Of a stretch of DNA of 64,000 nucleotides, positions 1 to 12,631 are shown piece by piece. This stretch comes from Denticeps clupeoides (Eukaryota; Chordata; Actinopteri; Clupeiformes; Denticipitidae), in NCBI RefSeq assembly GCF_900700375.1, contig NW_021629797.1, forward strand, positions 1 to 64,000, given 5' to 3'. The notes under the pieces are model-generated. The model saw only the letters and a program-made list of their open reading frames with translations, made no database searches and was not told the DNA's origin. Numbering within the stretch: position 1 is the stretch's first letter; the number at the start of each line of letters is the position of its first letter. The position numbers were made by a program, and so were the translations under genes.

Positions 1-612
1 AATAAGATAAGATATAAAATGTTCTTATTGTTAAACAATATCTTAATCCCTCACCCTTCCCAGAAGGAACCAAGTCAGTGGGACAATAAGAAAGGGAATA
101 GCGATGAACCAAGACAAATGAGGCAAAAAAAAGATCAATTCCAGAGGAGCCTGAAATAGACATACACTTTCCCAAGATAACTGGTGGAAATGAACCTTTC
201 ATGGAATCTGAACCACAGGCAGCTGAAACATTTCTCTCCCTGGCCAATGAGAAGAAATTAATACACTGGGTAGCTACAGTAAGGACAACATCACTCCATA
301 ACTGCTAATAAACATGAAACCAAAAGTGATGTGATGACTACCGTCTGATCTCAGATCTTTCAGACCAAAAAAGAAATAAAAAAGCAGGGGCAGTGGTTGC
401 CTAGTGGTTAAGGAAGCGGCCCTTAAGCGGTTAAAGAGACTGTCATGGCTGCCCACTGCTCACACAACACATTTCGTTGTGTTCACCGTCACAATTACTT
501 CACTTTCACTTCACTTTCAGAGCAGAACAGTGTGTTGTGACGTGTTCCTCATTAAAATAATGGAATCTGCAGTTGCAGCCTGGAGCCACCCACAGGCTGG
601 GTCCTAACGTAC
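1..612. other. ank3 intron at the left edge with a SINE-A copy
   Basis: No coding exon is visible here. The stretch is AT-rich and contains a shortened SINE-A copy (387-519). The next ank3 exon (start of UPA) is not within it. Confidence 0.6.
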
Positions 613-3600
613 CTGGCAGAGACGTTGGTCGTGAAGGACACACAGTCAGTAACAAATGACAGTGGAGTGGTGCCTGTAATGTCCTCCCACTGAGCTGGGG
701 ACGTGCCTCCTGCACACAAACACACACACACATGATGTAAGTCCAACTCCCTTCCTCGCAGCTTCTTCTGTGAAGGCGGAGATGCTGCCGAACCTGTAAT
801 GCTGCAGAGGAGTCTCAGGCAAGGCGAGGAGTCGCCCTTACGTCCGCTGGCAGCAGCCTCCTTCGCTCTGGGCGGGACTGGTATCGTCATGGTGATGGGC
901 TTGTGAAACTTCCTCCTTCTCGGCTCGACGGTAACAATGGGGCTGAAGGAGGCGCGGTTTCCAACCACGGCCTGAGCAAGCTCCTCTGGGATTGGCTGAG
1001 CCTGACATCAAAGGAAGGAGAACTGAGTTGAAGACCTCTTGTGGAACCAATGCGCCATTCTAATCTGTTAGCAATTCTCTTCTGAGATACCTGCAGTCCC
1101 ACACGAATCTTCTTGGTCAGTGCTCCCTGGGGGAAGGCAGCTCTCACCATCGGCACAGCCTCACTCGACAACACACCACCTTCTGGTCCCATGTAGTCAC
1201 TCTCTTGCTTGATACGAGACACCACCGCAAAGTATTGTGGGAAATCCCTCGTGATGATGCGGCAGATGCGCTTCTTGTCGAGCTCAGCAGCACTGTCCAG
1301 CTCTGCAAAAAATGTCCGGCAGCATGAGAAAACCAAACTTTGCACGAAAACTCACACGCGTTTTTGTCACGCTTTGATTTACCTTCATTCATGCCATTCA
1401 GGAGCGAAGCGAGGTCTTCAGTGCACCAGTCATAATGGTGTTCCTTCCACATGTCACCGTTGTCACTGCGGAGAACTATCAGCTCCCTTTCCTTCCCTCT
1501 CATTGAGCCAAAATGAGGGATCTCTACAATCACTGGCCTGGAGAACGGCAGGAGAACAGAGGACTCAGACTGAAGTCGGACCAGGTTTACAAGTCTAACA
1601 GGCAAAATGGTTAAGAACGCACCCCAGGAACTGTGCTCCAGCTGGCCCCACCTCCACAAGTCTACTCACAAGCCCCTCCCCTTCCACCATAGGTGGAGGG
1701 TACGCCAGCCGGTGCCTCTTTGCCAGGCGGCAGGTGATGCGTGTGGGAGCCTGGCACTTCCGGGGTGGGATGATGATGCGCATGCCGTCATGGCGGCTCC
1801 CCCTCATGGATCCTCCACGGGCGTCAACCATGAAACTGACCAGAAACCTACCAGGTTACGGAAAACAGAGTCAGGTTACAGAGAGAGAAGAAGAGACAGG
1901 CGATACGGGAATGAGATCCCAGCACGCCACACGCCAAAGACAGGAGATACGGATTCTTCTCAAAGTCCAAACTCAGGTTCTTCTGATAAAAGGAAAAGCA
2001 AAACGACTTTACAGCAACATTTAACATGCATTCTTTCTCCAAAGGGGCAAAGGATGATCTCAAAATATCAATATATTAACTACGGATCTTTATAATTTGA
2101 TTGGCAACACTTAAATAAGACTTGAGTTCACTTTATACTTCCATCAGTTGCGTGCCATTCAGTCCGTAATCAGCCATGGGGAGGTGATATAAAAATTCTC
2201 TAATGGTGGTTACATTACTGAGTACTACATTCAGCTATTTATTTGGCTATTCTCTAATGGTGGTTACATTACTGAGTACTACATTCAGCTATTTATTTGG
2301 CTATTCTCTAATGGTGGTTACATTACTGAGTACTACATTCAGCTATTTATTTGGCTATTCTCTAATGGTGGTTACATTACTGAGTACTACATTCAGCTAT
2401 TTATTTGGCTATTCTCTAATGGTGGTTACATTACTGAGTACTACATTCAGCTATTTATTTGGCTATTCTCTAATGGTGGTTACATTACTGAGTACTACAT
2501 TCAGCTATTTATTTGGCTATTCTCTAATGGTGGTTACATTACTGAGTACTACATTCAGCTATTTATTTGGCTAATTTATTTTAGTTTCATATCCCATGAC
2601 ATGAGAATCTCATGTTGTGAGATTATTTAACATTAATATGGTCCTGCAGTGGCTAGAAATGGCGATTGGTGTAAAGAGAGCTGTTCAGAGTGCGGCAGCC
2701 CAGTCGTTCGGATCTGGAATCGTCGGACCGTCACAAGGGGAAAGGTTACCTCCCATTTCTCAGCATTGAATTTCCCACCCCTCCTCTAAAAAAGTAGCTC
2801 CACCGACCACCGGCTTCCAAACGTGCAAAGCATTGCAGTTGCACTGTGATGAGCACAAATGTATTTTTTTAGTATTTTTTAGTTCCATCACGGCGACACG
2901 ACTTCCTGTCTGCGCCCATTTCCACGAATGCCTGCTCACTTCTATTCGCCGCTCTCCTCATTGTCCCACCTCTCTCCTCCTCATTAGCTTTTAAAGCTAC
3001 AGACCTGGGGAAATCTCTTTGTGGGACTGGATCAAAGTGGCTGTAATTCTTCACCAAGGCTAGCAAAGGCACTGCAACAGGAAGTTGGGGCACTGGTGGC
3101 CTAGCGGTTAAGGAAGTGGCCTCGTAATCAGAAGGTTGCCAGTTTGAACCCCGATCCGCCAAGATGCCACTGAGGTGCCACTGAGCAAAGCGCCGTTCCC
3201 ACACACTGCTCCCCTGGCGCCTGTCATGGCTGTCCACTGCTCACCAAGGGTGATGGTTAAATGCAGAGGACACATTTCGCTGTGTCACCGTGTGCTGTGC
3301 TGCAGTGTATCACAATCAGAGCGGCTGTATTTAAACAGTGGAGATTTCTAGGTTTTTGTTTAATGAGTAAGAGAAAATACAGCAAAGATCTGTGAATGTC
3401 TGTCAAATACGGCAAACCATTGCTAACTTTACACAGGTCAGATTATGGATGTTGCACCACTCTTTTTAACAAGCTTCTCCTCTGTGTGCTCTTGTCCATT
3501 TTCCAAAAATAATGCATCGTGCTGCAAGCATTGGTGGTTTTGCACATTTGATGCGGATATTTCTGCGGTTGGCTGGTATAATCAAAAAATCTCTCCCTTT

Positions 3601-5755
3601 GGCCACATTTATATTGCATCCCAATCAGTGGTTCTAGTGGGAATACTGGTCCAACAGCCATGATCACTGCACTTCTAACCCTACCACTGATGTCACGACT
3701 GGGTGTGATGTGTAGTGCGAGAGCAGAGGAGAGATGACAGAGAAGATGAGATCTGAGGGGATATGATCACCTGGAGTCACATGGTGGGAGCAGGGAGGAG
3801 ATTCTGCCAAAAAGTCAGAAACAAAAATGCAAGAGGTGTATTATGACAGTGATGGTAACACACCTGATACAAGATGGATCACACACACACACACACACAC
3901 ACAGTAAATACACCGAGTAAAACAAAATATGCACAACATTCATAACAGCAATGAGTTTATGATGACAGCTGATAACCACTCGTGGTGGACAGGAAACAAA
4001 ATGACTCCACGCACTGTACATCACACACATTCCCAGACGAAGATGCTGGTTTCTGGGTCATGACGGGCTCCTTTCTGCACCTGTAGTGACCTCGTTCTGA
4101 CCCCCTGACTGTGCAGGTATTTAAGGACACGGGAAAGCGTCCGCTGACCCACCTACTCGAGTACAGGAGCCGCAGCTGATTCACGAGAAAAAAAAGCAGC
4201 CGAATCATATTTAAAAACCTGCTTCACCGCAGCCTTTTACTGACACGAGGGAGGCGTCTTACCCAGAGTGGACAGGACTGGAGACGGTGTTCGCGTTGTC
4301 CATGGTGTCGGGTGTCCAGCTGTAGCGCCGCAGACAGTCGGCGTTGTAGTCCCGGCTCACCGCCAGGTGCTGCAGGTGCACAACGGACACACAAACACTT
4401 TATTAAGTCGCTCATTTCATTAGTGGGTTTTCACACCAAACTCTGCAAATGCATGAAAAGTGCTGCAGAACTGTTCATCTAAAGGCCATGCATCCTCCAC
4501 CCAATTAAAGGCAAGTTCCTCCACTTCGGCCTCGAGTTTCCATCTGCAATCCGCATAAAACATGCACTGAAGATAACAGTGAAGACAAGCAGAGAACTAT
4601 AAGCGTAAGGTAGCAGTGAGGACTTTAATCCAGGAATTTCTTACAGGAAGCAGGGTTGTGTACATAAATGAGAAAAGTCACATGACACATGCAGTCCAGG
4701 GAATCGTAGCATCTGTCACTACATCCTGTACCTTTTTCTGAGGCTCCATGTAGGAAATGTCTTTAAAGACACTCTGAAGCTTCAGGAAGAAAAAAGAGAG
4801 ATGGAAAGACTAAGAAAGACTAACAGCAGTGACACCTTGATCATTTACGGATTGGAGGAGGAACTGAAACAGCAAGAAGCTGAAGACTTCACTGAGAACA
4901 ATTGCAGCAGAAGAAAACATCTGCAGAATCTTCTGGTAAGGGCAGTCAGCCTGGGAATCTAAAGCACCCCAGATGTTCACAGAACATCTACCATAGTCAC
5001 GTAAGAGTTCTGGTTGGAGGTGGAGGAGGAAACAGGGTGGAAGGATGGATGGGTCAATGGAGGGAAGGATGGTTGGAGGCACAGGGGTGGAGGGATGGAT
5101 GGATGGATTGAGGTGGAGGGATGGATGGGTGAATGGAGGGATGGATGATTGGAGGAACTGGGGTGGATAGACGGATGGGGGAATGGAGGGATGGTGGTAC
5201 AGGGGTGGAGGGATGGATGGTTGGAGGAACTGGTGTGGATGGATGGTGGTACAGGGATGGAGGAACGGATGGGTGAATGGAGGGATGGATGGTTGGAGGA
5301 AGGATTGAGGAAGGACTGAGGAAGTTACCGTGTCTTTACTGGGAGCCAGCATCTCCTCGATCATCATGCTGTCCCGGGCGTAGCTGCTGCGGTTGAGTGT
5401 ATTTGAACGGTCGGAGCTGGAGGAGCGAAGGCTGCAGTGTGAGAATCATTACAACACAACACACACGCAAACGCAAACGCACACACAGAAATACACGAAA
5501 CACACTCATTACCGCATGTAACCTCCAGGGACAAAGAGGCTGATACTGGAATCCAGCCTGATATCAACCAGAAAGTCACCACACAGGAGAGAGAGAGAGA
5601 GAGAGAGAGAGAGGAGGAGGAGGAGGAGGAGGAGGAAGAAGATGTCGGGCAGGAGAGTGACATAAAGGAGAAAAAATTATAGCGAGATGGAAAGTACAGT
5701 AATTTAGTCTTCAGAAAAGGTGAGTGTGTGTGTTGAATAAATGATGACTATACGC

Positions 5756-5793
<38 letters not shown>

Positions 5794-8700
5794 GACTGCA
5801 GCAGTATTTAATGTTCTGTAAGACCACAAAGTAGAATTCTTTCCCACATCCACTAAACCCTTTATTTTCAAAAAGCTCTTAACGTGTGTTGGATGATTTA
5901 TAGCTCTATATATTGTTGATGATTCCCTGGAAGTTACCCCCCCCACACACAAACACACACACACACACACACAAGCACTAAATTCATGCCACATCTAGGA
6001 ACAGCACAAGGGAGACTGGGAGACTAAGACCACGACACAAGGAGCAGCCGCCGTTCCCGTCTCGTCTTCTCTCTTCACGGTCTCGGTGGTGAATGAGAGT
6101 CTGGTGACGGGCGGTAACGCAGCGTGAGACAGTGAAGGACGGTACGACTACAGGAATGTTCTCTCACCTGATCCGGGGGCTACAGGGGGACAGTGACAGA
6201 GGGTGACAAGGAAGAAATAAAGAGAAGAGTGAAAAGCAAGGCCTTTGCCCTCCCGCCGGACCTACACGTGCTTTCATATCCGATTGTTCCAAGCAGAACC
6301 CAGAGAACGGGGCACCAGCCTGCGGACCCCCCTCCCCCCAAAAATTGTGGATTTACGAGGCCAGGCGGCGAGGGAACAACGCGGCCGATGTCATAAACAC
6401 AAAGAGAAGATCCTGATCACAATCAATAAGTGACACCACAGCACTTCCCCTGACGGACACGAGGACCACGATCCGGGCGCAGTTTTAATTCGGAGAAGCA
6501 ACTGGAGAAAGAGCTGAACCCCGTTTTTTTTAATACCAGATGGATGGGGTGCCTAATCCATCATATATGAGAAAATCGGCACGGTGCCGTCTCACGTTCT
6601 TCAATAATGGAAAAGCGGGGGCCTGATGCCACCAAATGACCAAACGAGTTTCCCTCACATGACAATCTGGCATGAACTTGATCAGGTGAGATGAACCGAC
6701 CTAAAGGCGTATTTCAGAATCATCGTAAAAACACACACACACACCACACACACACACAGCACCGCAGCCCGTATCCTACATGGGACAGGAAGGCTGAACT
6801 TCACTCTGGGGTTCCTCATTGTGTTGCAGGTCAGCGGCAAATAAGCAGACATGTCTCACAACACAATATGTATTTATGTATAATAACCCGAACCTCAGCA
6901 GGTACGTTGTTTTTTTCACACAATAATAATAATAATAATTTAATCAAACGCAATTGTTGAAATACATGAAATACATATTTGATGCTCGGAAGCTGTGCGT
7001 CCAGATAATGGAGGCAGGAACATGCATGAAGAAGAAGAAGAAGAAGCTGGTACCTGGCCGACCGGGCCCCGATGCTGAAGCCCATGTAGCCCTCCTGCGG
7101 CAGCGAGTCGTCGCCCAGCTCCTCAGGTCCTGCGGCCGCAGGTACTTGTCCGTGTCGCCGGTCATCGCATCTTCACCTGGACAGGGGACACGGTGTCAGT
7201 TACCGCCACTTTACACTCCGCTGCTGCTGCTGCTGCTGATGCTGCCGCTGATGATGATGATGATGCTGCTGCAGCGCGGACAGGAACCGCAGCAGATCCG
7301 CAGCGGCGGGAGATTCACCCGGCGGCGTCCTGGAGCGGCTCGGCCGGCGGCATCGAAGCGCATCGCCCCGCTGGACCGATCCGTCCGCTCCGCTCCGGCC
7401 CCGGTGCCGGGAGAGCAGCCGCGGGCTCCGCCTGCGCAGCGCTGCGGCTCCGCGTCACCGGAGAACCGGGGGACGGTGCCAAGAAGCGAATGCGCAGAGT
7501 TCTTCGTCATCATCATCATCATCATCATCACGATCGCAGGCTGGATGTTTGACTTTCTCTGCCTGTTTTCACCGACGACTGACCCATAATGCACAGCAAC
7601 TAATGGATAAAAAACTGACTGCCACTGTCACACTTATATTTCCAGAGATCAAATATTAATATTTCCAGAGATCAACTGACCAACTGGCCACAAGTCACAT
7701 CCCCCGCACTTCGAGTAAAAAGTTCAAGTAACCTGTCACCTAATATTTTTTTCACTGACGTGATGTCAATAAACCAATCGAACCTGTTTATTTACATGAC
7801 GTCAGTGCGTGGACGGATCACTTCTATTTTTTAAAAGTTTATCCAGTGTTCACGTTTTACAGTGCAGCAGATGGAGGGTCAGGGGGCACGTCACCTGGAA
7901 CCTTCGTCCAGGTACAGAAATTATGATGTTTCTCCAAATCGTATTAAACCTTGGTATACCAACATTATCAATTTTTTAAAATAAATGACCTAAAAGTTGA
8001 CATATTTTTTTTAAAAATTAGTCATACAAGTAACAGCTTTACATAAAAAAAAAACAGAATCGTATAATTATCTCAGAGAACCTCAGCTTCTAATATCTAT
8101 AATCATCTTCGCTCAACCCCATTAGCCCCATTTATATCATTCAGTTTCCACCATCACCTGACACACACACACACACACACACTGTAATCCCACACCGGCC
8201 TGTGGTTTCCATAACAACACACACAGGCAGAACACACTCATGTATAATGCACAGGCTGCATGCAGCCACAGGTGAACAGACTGGACCATCTGCTCCATTC
8301 TCCTCATTCAACCATGGAGAACCATGCAGTCCTGCAGTCAGACCTCCAAAGATGTTCTCAGGAATCTTCACTAATTCCCACTGACGATGATGATGATGAT
8401 GATTATGCTTTCCTTTTAGATTGCAGCAACTTTTTGTGTTTTATTCCAAACTGCATAAATTCAGTAGTGGTCCTGACACATTAAATCATTTAGACACGAG
8501 GCCATTATGCAAATAAACGTTATTAAACAGCATGAAAAACACACACACACACGCACACACACACAGCATGAAGCAGTGCAAATGAAGCAGGAACTGGGTG
8601 GGGAAAAGGACTAAGCAACAGTAAAAGCAGGATGAAATACCTTCTTCAACATCTGACTCACAGTTCTCACTGGGACTCTCAGGCCGATTGGCTTTATGGG

Positions 8701-11700
8701 CTGTAGGGTTGTTATGATGACAACATGGTGGTTACGAGAGGTCACATGGCATGCATTCACCAATAAGCACAGGAACAGTTCATGCACACAACACCTGCCC
8801 ACCTCAGGATCCGTAAAACATTTAAAACATGTGACACCACAAAACACCCAAACCAGGGAAGTGATCAGCCAAGATGAGTGAAAGATCCTGGGAATGGTGG
8901 TGGTTCCCACCAGAACCTCACCCTCATCATCAGACATGTCGAGGAACTCGTTGATGGTCTCTGGAACGTTCAGCTTGTGCTTCTCTGATACAGCCTGTGT
9001 GATGAGGAAGTACAGAATGAACTTCCACTTCACTTCAATCTTCCACTCGGTGTCCGACTTTCCACACATATGGATTCATGTGGATCACACGAAATTCTGA
9101 AATGTTTGGATGATTCCAGGACGAACAGCAAGATGGTGAATTCTGACCCACAGATTATACTGCATCAATAAAATATGAACAAAACTGTCCTCATAATCCT
9201 TATAAAGATTATGGCTCATCCCAGTGTTCTGTTGGGTAAACTGGGCCTGACAGGGTCTTGACATGAGCTTCATTTACATTTACAGCATTTGCCAGACGTT
9301 CTTATCCAGAAGGATTTACAGAATATGTCTATCATTGTAATCCCTCATTTGGTTAATCTGCAAATACCAATAGTTTAATAACTTTATTTATACTTAAATA
9401 TACATATAATGTACCCGTTTAGTTCAGATATTTCTACAAAAGAAAGGTTTTTCATTTGAAAATTCCTCCTGTGTGAGTGTGTGCATGCGTGTGTGTGCGT
9501 GTGTATGTGTGTGTGGTTTCTCACCACGTTGCTCAGACTCTCGTCTGTCACGCCTCTCAGTGTGTCCACCACAGAGATGTATCCCAGGCACCGGGCGATG
9601 GACAGAGCCGTGTTCCTGTTCTGTTCCCAGAGTTTCAGAATCATCATACTCATCATCATCATCTGATTTATGTTTATGCTACACATATACAGATATTCAA
9701 CATTTCTTCTTCAAGTACCACATACTGCTATTAAGATGTTACACCACCCTGTTCCCATGGTAACAACAACGCTGTGCTGTCCTGTTCTTTGGTTTTGAAT
9801 TAGATAGTTTACACACAAATCTGCTTGAGAATTTCTGCAGGCCGTGTGTGTATGGATTCAGCAGGGTGTGTTTAAAGTGGAACCGTGTGTGTGTGTGCAG
9901 GTGTGCTTCCCTCACAGCTCTGCTGATGTCAGCACATTTCCCTGCATGCCTCAGTACCCACCACTGTCAGCTCATTGGGTGAGGCTCCGTGCTGCAGCAG
10001 TATGTTAATAATGTGGGTGTGGCCTTGCTGGGCGGCCTGGTGGAGAGGCGTGTATCCGTTCTGTAGAGACAGGGAGAGATGGAGATGATGGGGTGGGGGA
10101 GAAAATGGATGTTGACTTTAAAATGCAGAACTCCGGGTTGTCGCAACTCACCTTGTTCTTAGCGTTGACCTTAGCACGGTTCTGTATGAGGAAACAGGCC
10201 GTCTTCAAGTTGCCATAGTGACAGGCCACATGCAGGGGGGTGTAGTCCATCTGGAGAGAGGAACAGCCACGTGAGAATATAAATTTATCCTCATACAACA
10301 GCAAAATAATGCAGACTTGCATCTGTACTCAGATTCTCTGCGTATGTGTGTGTGTGTGTGTGTTTTGTCTGTATCGTTTTTCTTCTTGCACCATGAGATC
10401 TGTGCTATCGCTTCAGACTTCTGACAGGCACCATAATGATCACACTGTTCACACAAACACACACATATACCTCCACTTCCCACCATATCATATTAAACAT
10501 GGCTCCCTGGGTTGACCCCTGACCCTTCACCTTTGTAGGTGCTTCAACTTCTGCGCCGTGGTTTAACAAGACCTCCCCCACGCCCACTTGATCTTCCTGA
10601 GCAGCCAGGTGCAGAGGAGTCAAACCACTCTGAAATACACACACACACACACACACAAGTCAGATTTACACACAAGATCATAATGTACACCGAGAAATGA
10701 CAAACACACACACATACACACACACACACTTGTTGGCCATGTTGACGTTGGCGCTCCTGGCGAGAAGCAGTGCCAGCAGGTCCACGCTGCCCTCCTGTGC
10801 TGCCAGGTGCAGAGGGCTGATGCCCTGGCGCGTCACCGCGTTGGGCTCCGCCCCGTACTCCAGCAGCGTGGTTCCGATCTCCAGCTGGTTCTTCTTAGAC
10901 GCAATGTGCAGTGGGGTGTAGCCGTTCTGAGAGGAACGCAGAGACGACGAGTAAAGGGACACGCAGCAGTGTTTCTATTGCTAGCAGAGGTGAGTAAAGT
11001 AGCATTGCTCCACAATAATGATACTCGTGAACAAGTAAAAGTGATCTTCCAAAACATTTCTCATGTAAGAGTACAAAAGTATCTAGTGATAAAACTACTC
11101 AAATACTGAGTAAGTGTAATATCTTTTTTAGAAACAATGTATTCAGACATTGTTCTAAAAGATATTATTGGTAGTAGCCTATATATTGGTATATAGTGAT
11201 ATTAGTGTATTATATAATAGTATATTGTATTATATTGTATTATATTGTATATAGTATATATTGATATATTGGTAGTAGCCAAGTGGGTAACACACTTGCC
11301 TATGAACCAGAAGACCCGGGTTCGAATCCCACTTACTACCATTGTGTCCCTGAGCAGGACACTTAACCCTAAGTTGCTCCGGGGGGGGGACTGTCCCTGT
11401 AACTACTGATTGTAAGTCGCTCTGGATAAGGGCGTCTGATAAATGCTGTAAATGTAAATGTAAATAATATAAATGCTACTTCTGGTATTTACTATTAACA
11501 ATAATCATATTATTAAAGTATGATTTGTAGTTATTAACTGACTAAATCTGAATGTACAATCTATCTTATATATATGCTAAATATTTGTTAGCATTGATAT
11601 ATTAAATAAAACAGCTAAACAATAACGCTAATGCCTTCTTATAAGAAAATGTAAACTCAAAATCTATAGAAATCGAACGAGAATTGCTGGTGTCTTCCTC

Positions 11701-12592
11701 CTGTACTTCGCTTTGGATAAAAGTGTCTCCAAAATAAAGTAAAGTAAAGTAAAGTAAAATGCATAGAGGTCTACTTGGTGCAAATGGCACCATTTAGGTA
11801 AATATTTCCGAATGCTATAAGTGTCATGTGATTATTGTTACTACATCTGAATGTGTTAAAGTCAACTGATGGCAAAAATAAAGCTTATAAATGGTGTAAT
11901 AAAGTAAGAATTTGAGTATTGCCCAATGTAGCAAAGTAACAGTAAAGTTTTTTTATTGACAAATGTACTCAAGTTAAAGTAAAAATACAAAATAAAAAAC
12001 CTACTCATAAAATAATTTAAACCTAGTGCCCTCCTCCTTAGGACTATACTTTGGTATCCCTCATGGCTGTTCAATCGCATTTAAATGCTAACTAAAATAA
12101 TGATGTATAGTTACAAAACACATTATGTGGTGGTTATGAACCGAAAGAAGACAAAACAATCCTAAACTTTCTCATGTTATTCAAAGATCTAGAACGATAA
12201 ATGTTATATTGGACAATTATAAAGATGTTAATTAATGTATTGAAGGGAGTTTGACAGTATGTTTAATACTGCTATATAAGGGTAACACTGCCAAATGGTT
12301 GAAAGTTAAGGATATTAATTTATAATTTATAAAAGTAACAAAAACCTGGGTCAGCTGTGGAGTCAGTATGGGCCCGGCCAGAGCAGTTGTTGGTTTTACA
12401 TTTAGGGTGCTTCAAAGGTAAGCATGTCCTCTGTTCTGTATCCCTGTGTTTGTGTGTGTGTAGAGTGTGATGTGCATACATTTCAGTACCTTAGCAGCTG
12501 CATGTGGAGAAGCTCCTTGGTCCAGTAACAGCAGAGCGACTCTCTGGTTGTCATAATGAGCCGCCACATGCAGCGGTGTTAGTCCAGTCTAC

Positions 12593-12631
<39 letters not shown>

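Larger units (their letters stand above)
1848..4262. other. ank3 intron with a 54-bp minisatellite and a SINE-A
   Basis: The intron holds the 54-bp tandem array (2194-2572), a full SINE-A (3087-3317) and a short CA run (3881-3903). Nothing else is recognised. Confidence 0.6.

Noticed and set aside
2203-2574. 123-residue open frame of repeated [18 protein letters not shown]
   Set aside because: It is the translation of the 54-bp minisatellite inside an ank3 intron; there is no start context, splice signal or similarity to a protein.
6020-6180. Possible extra ank3 exon in a moderately GC-rich stretch
   Set aside because: No frame with matching phases, splice sites and ankyrin similarity could be found.
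11271-11345. Possible tRNA gene (A- and B-box-like motifs)
   Set aside because: The same head occurs in several copies with a conserved non-tRNA body and tail, so it is a SINE-B and not a tRNA gene. The SINE-A heads are rejected likewise.
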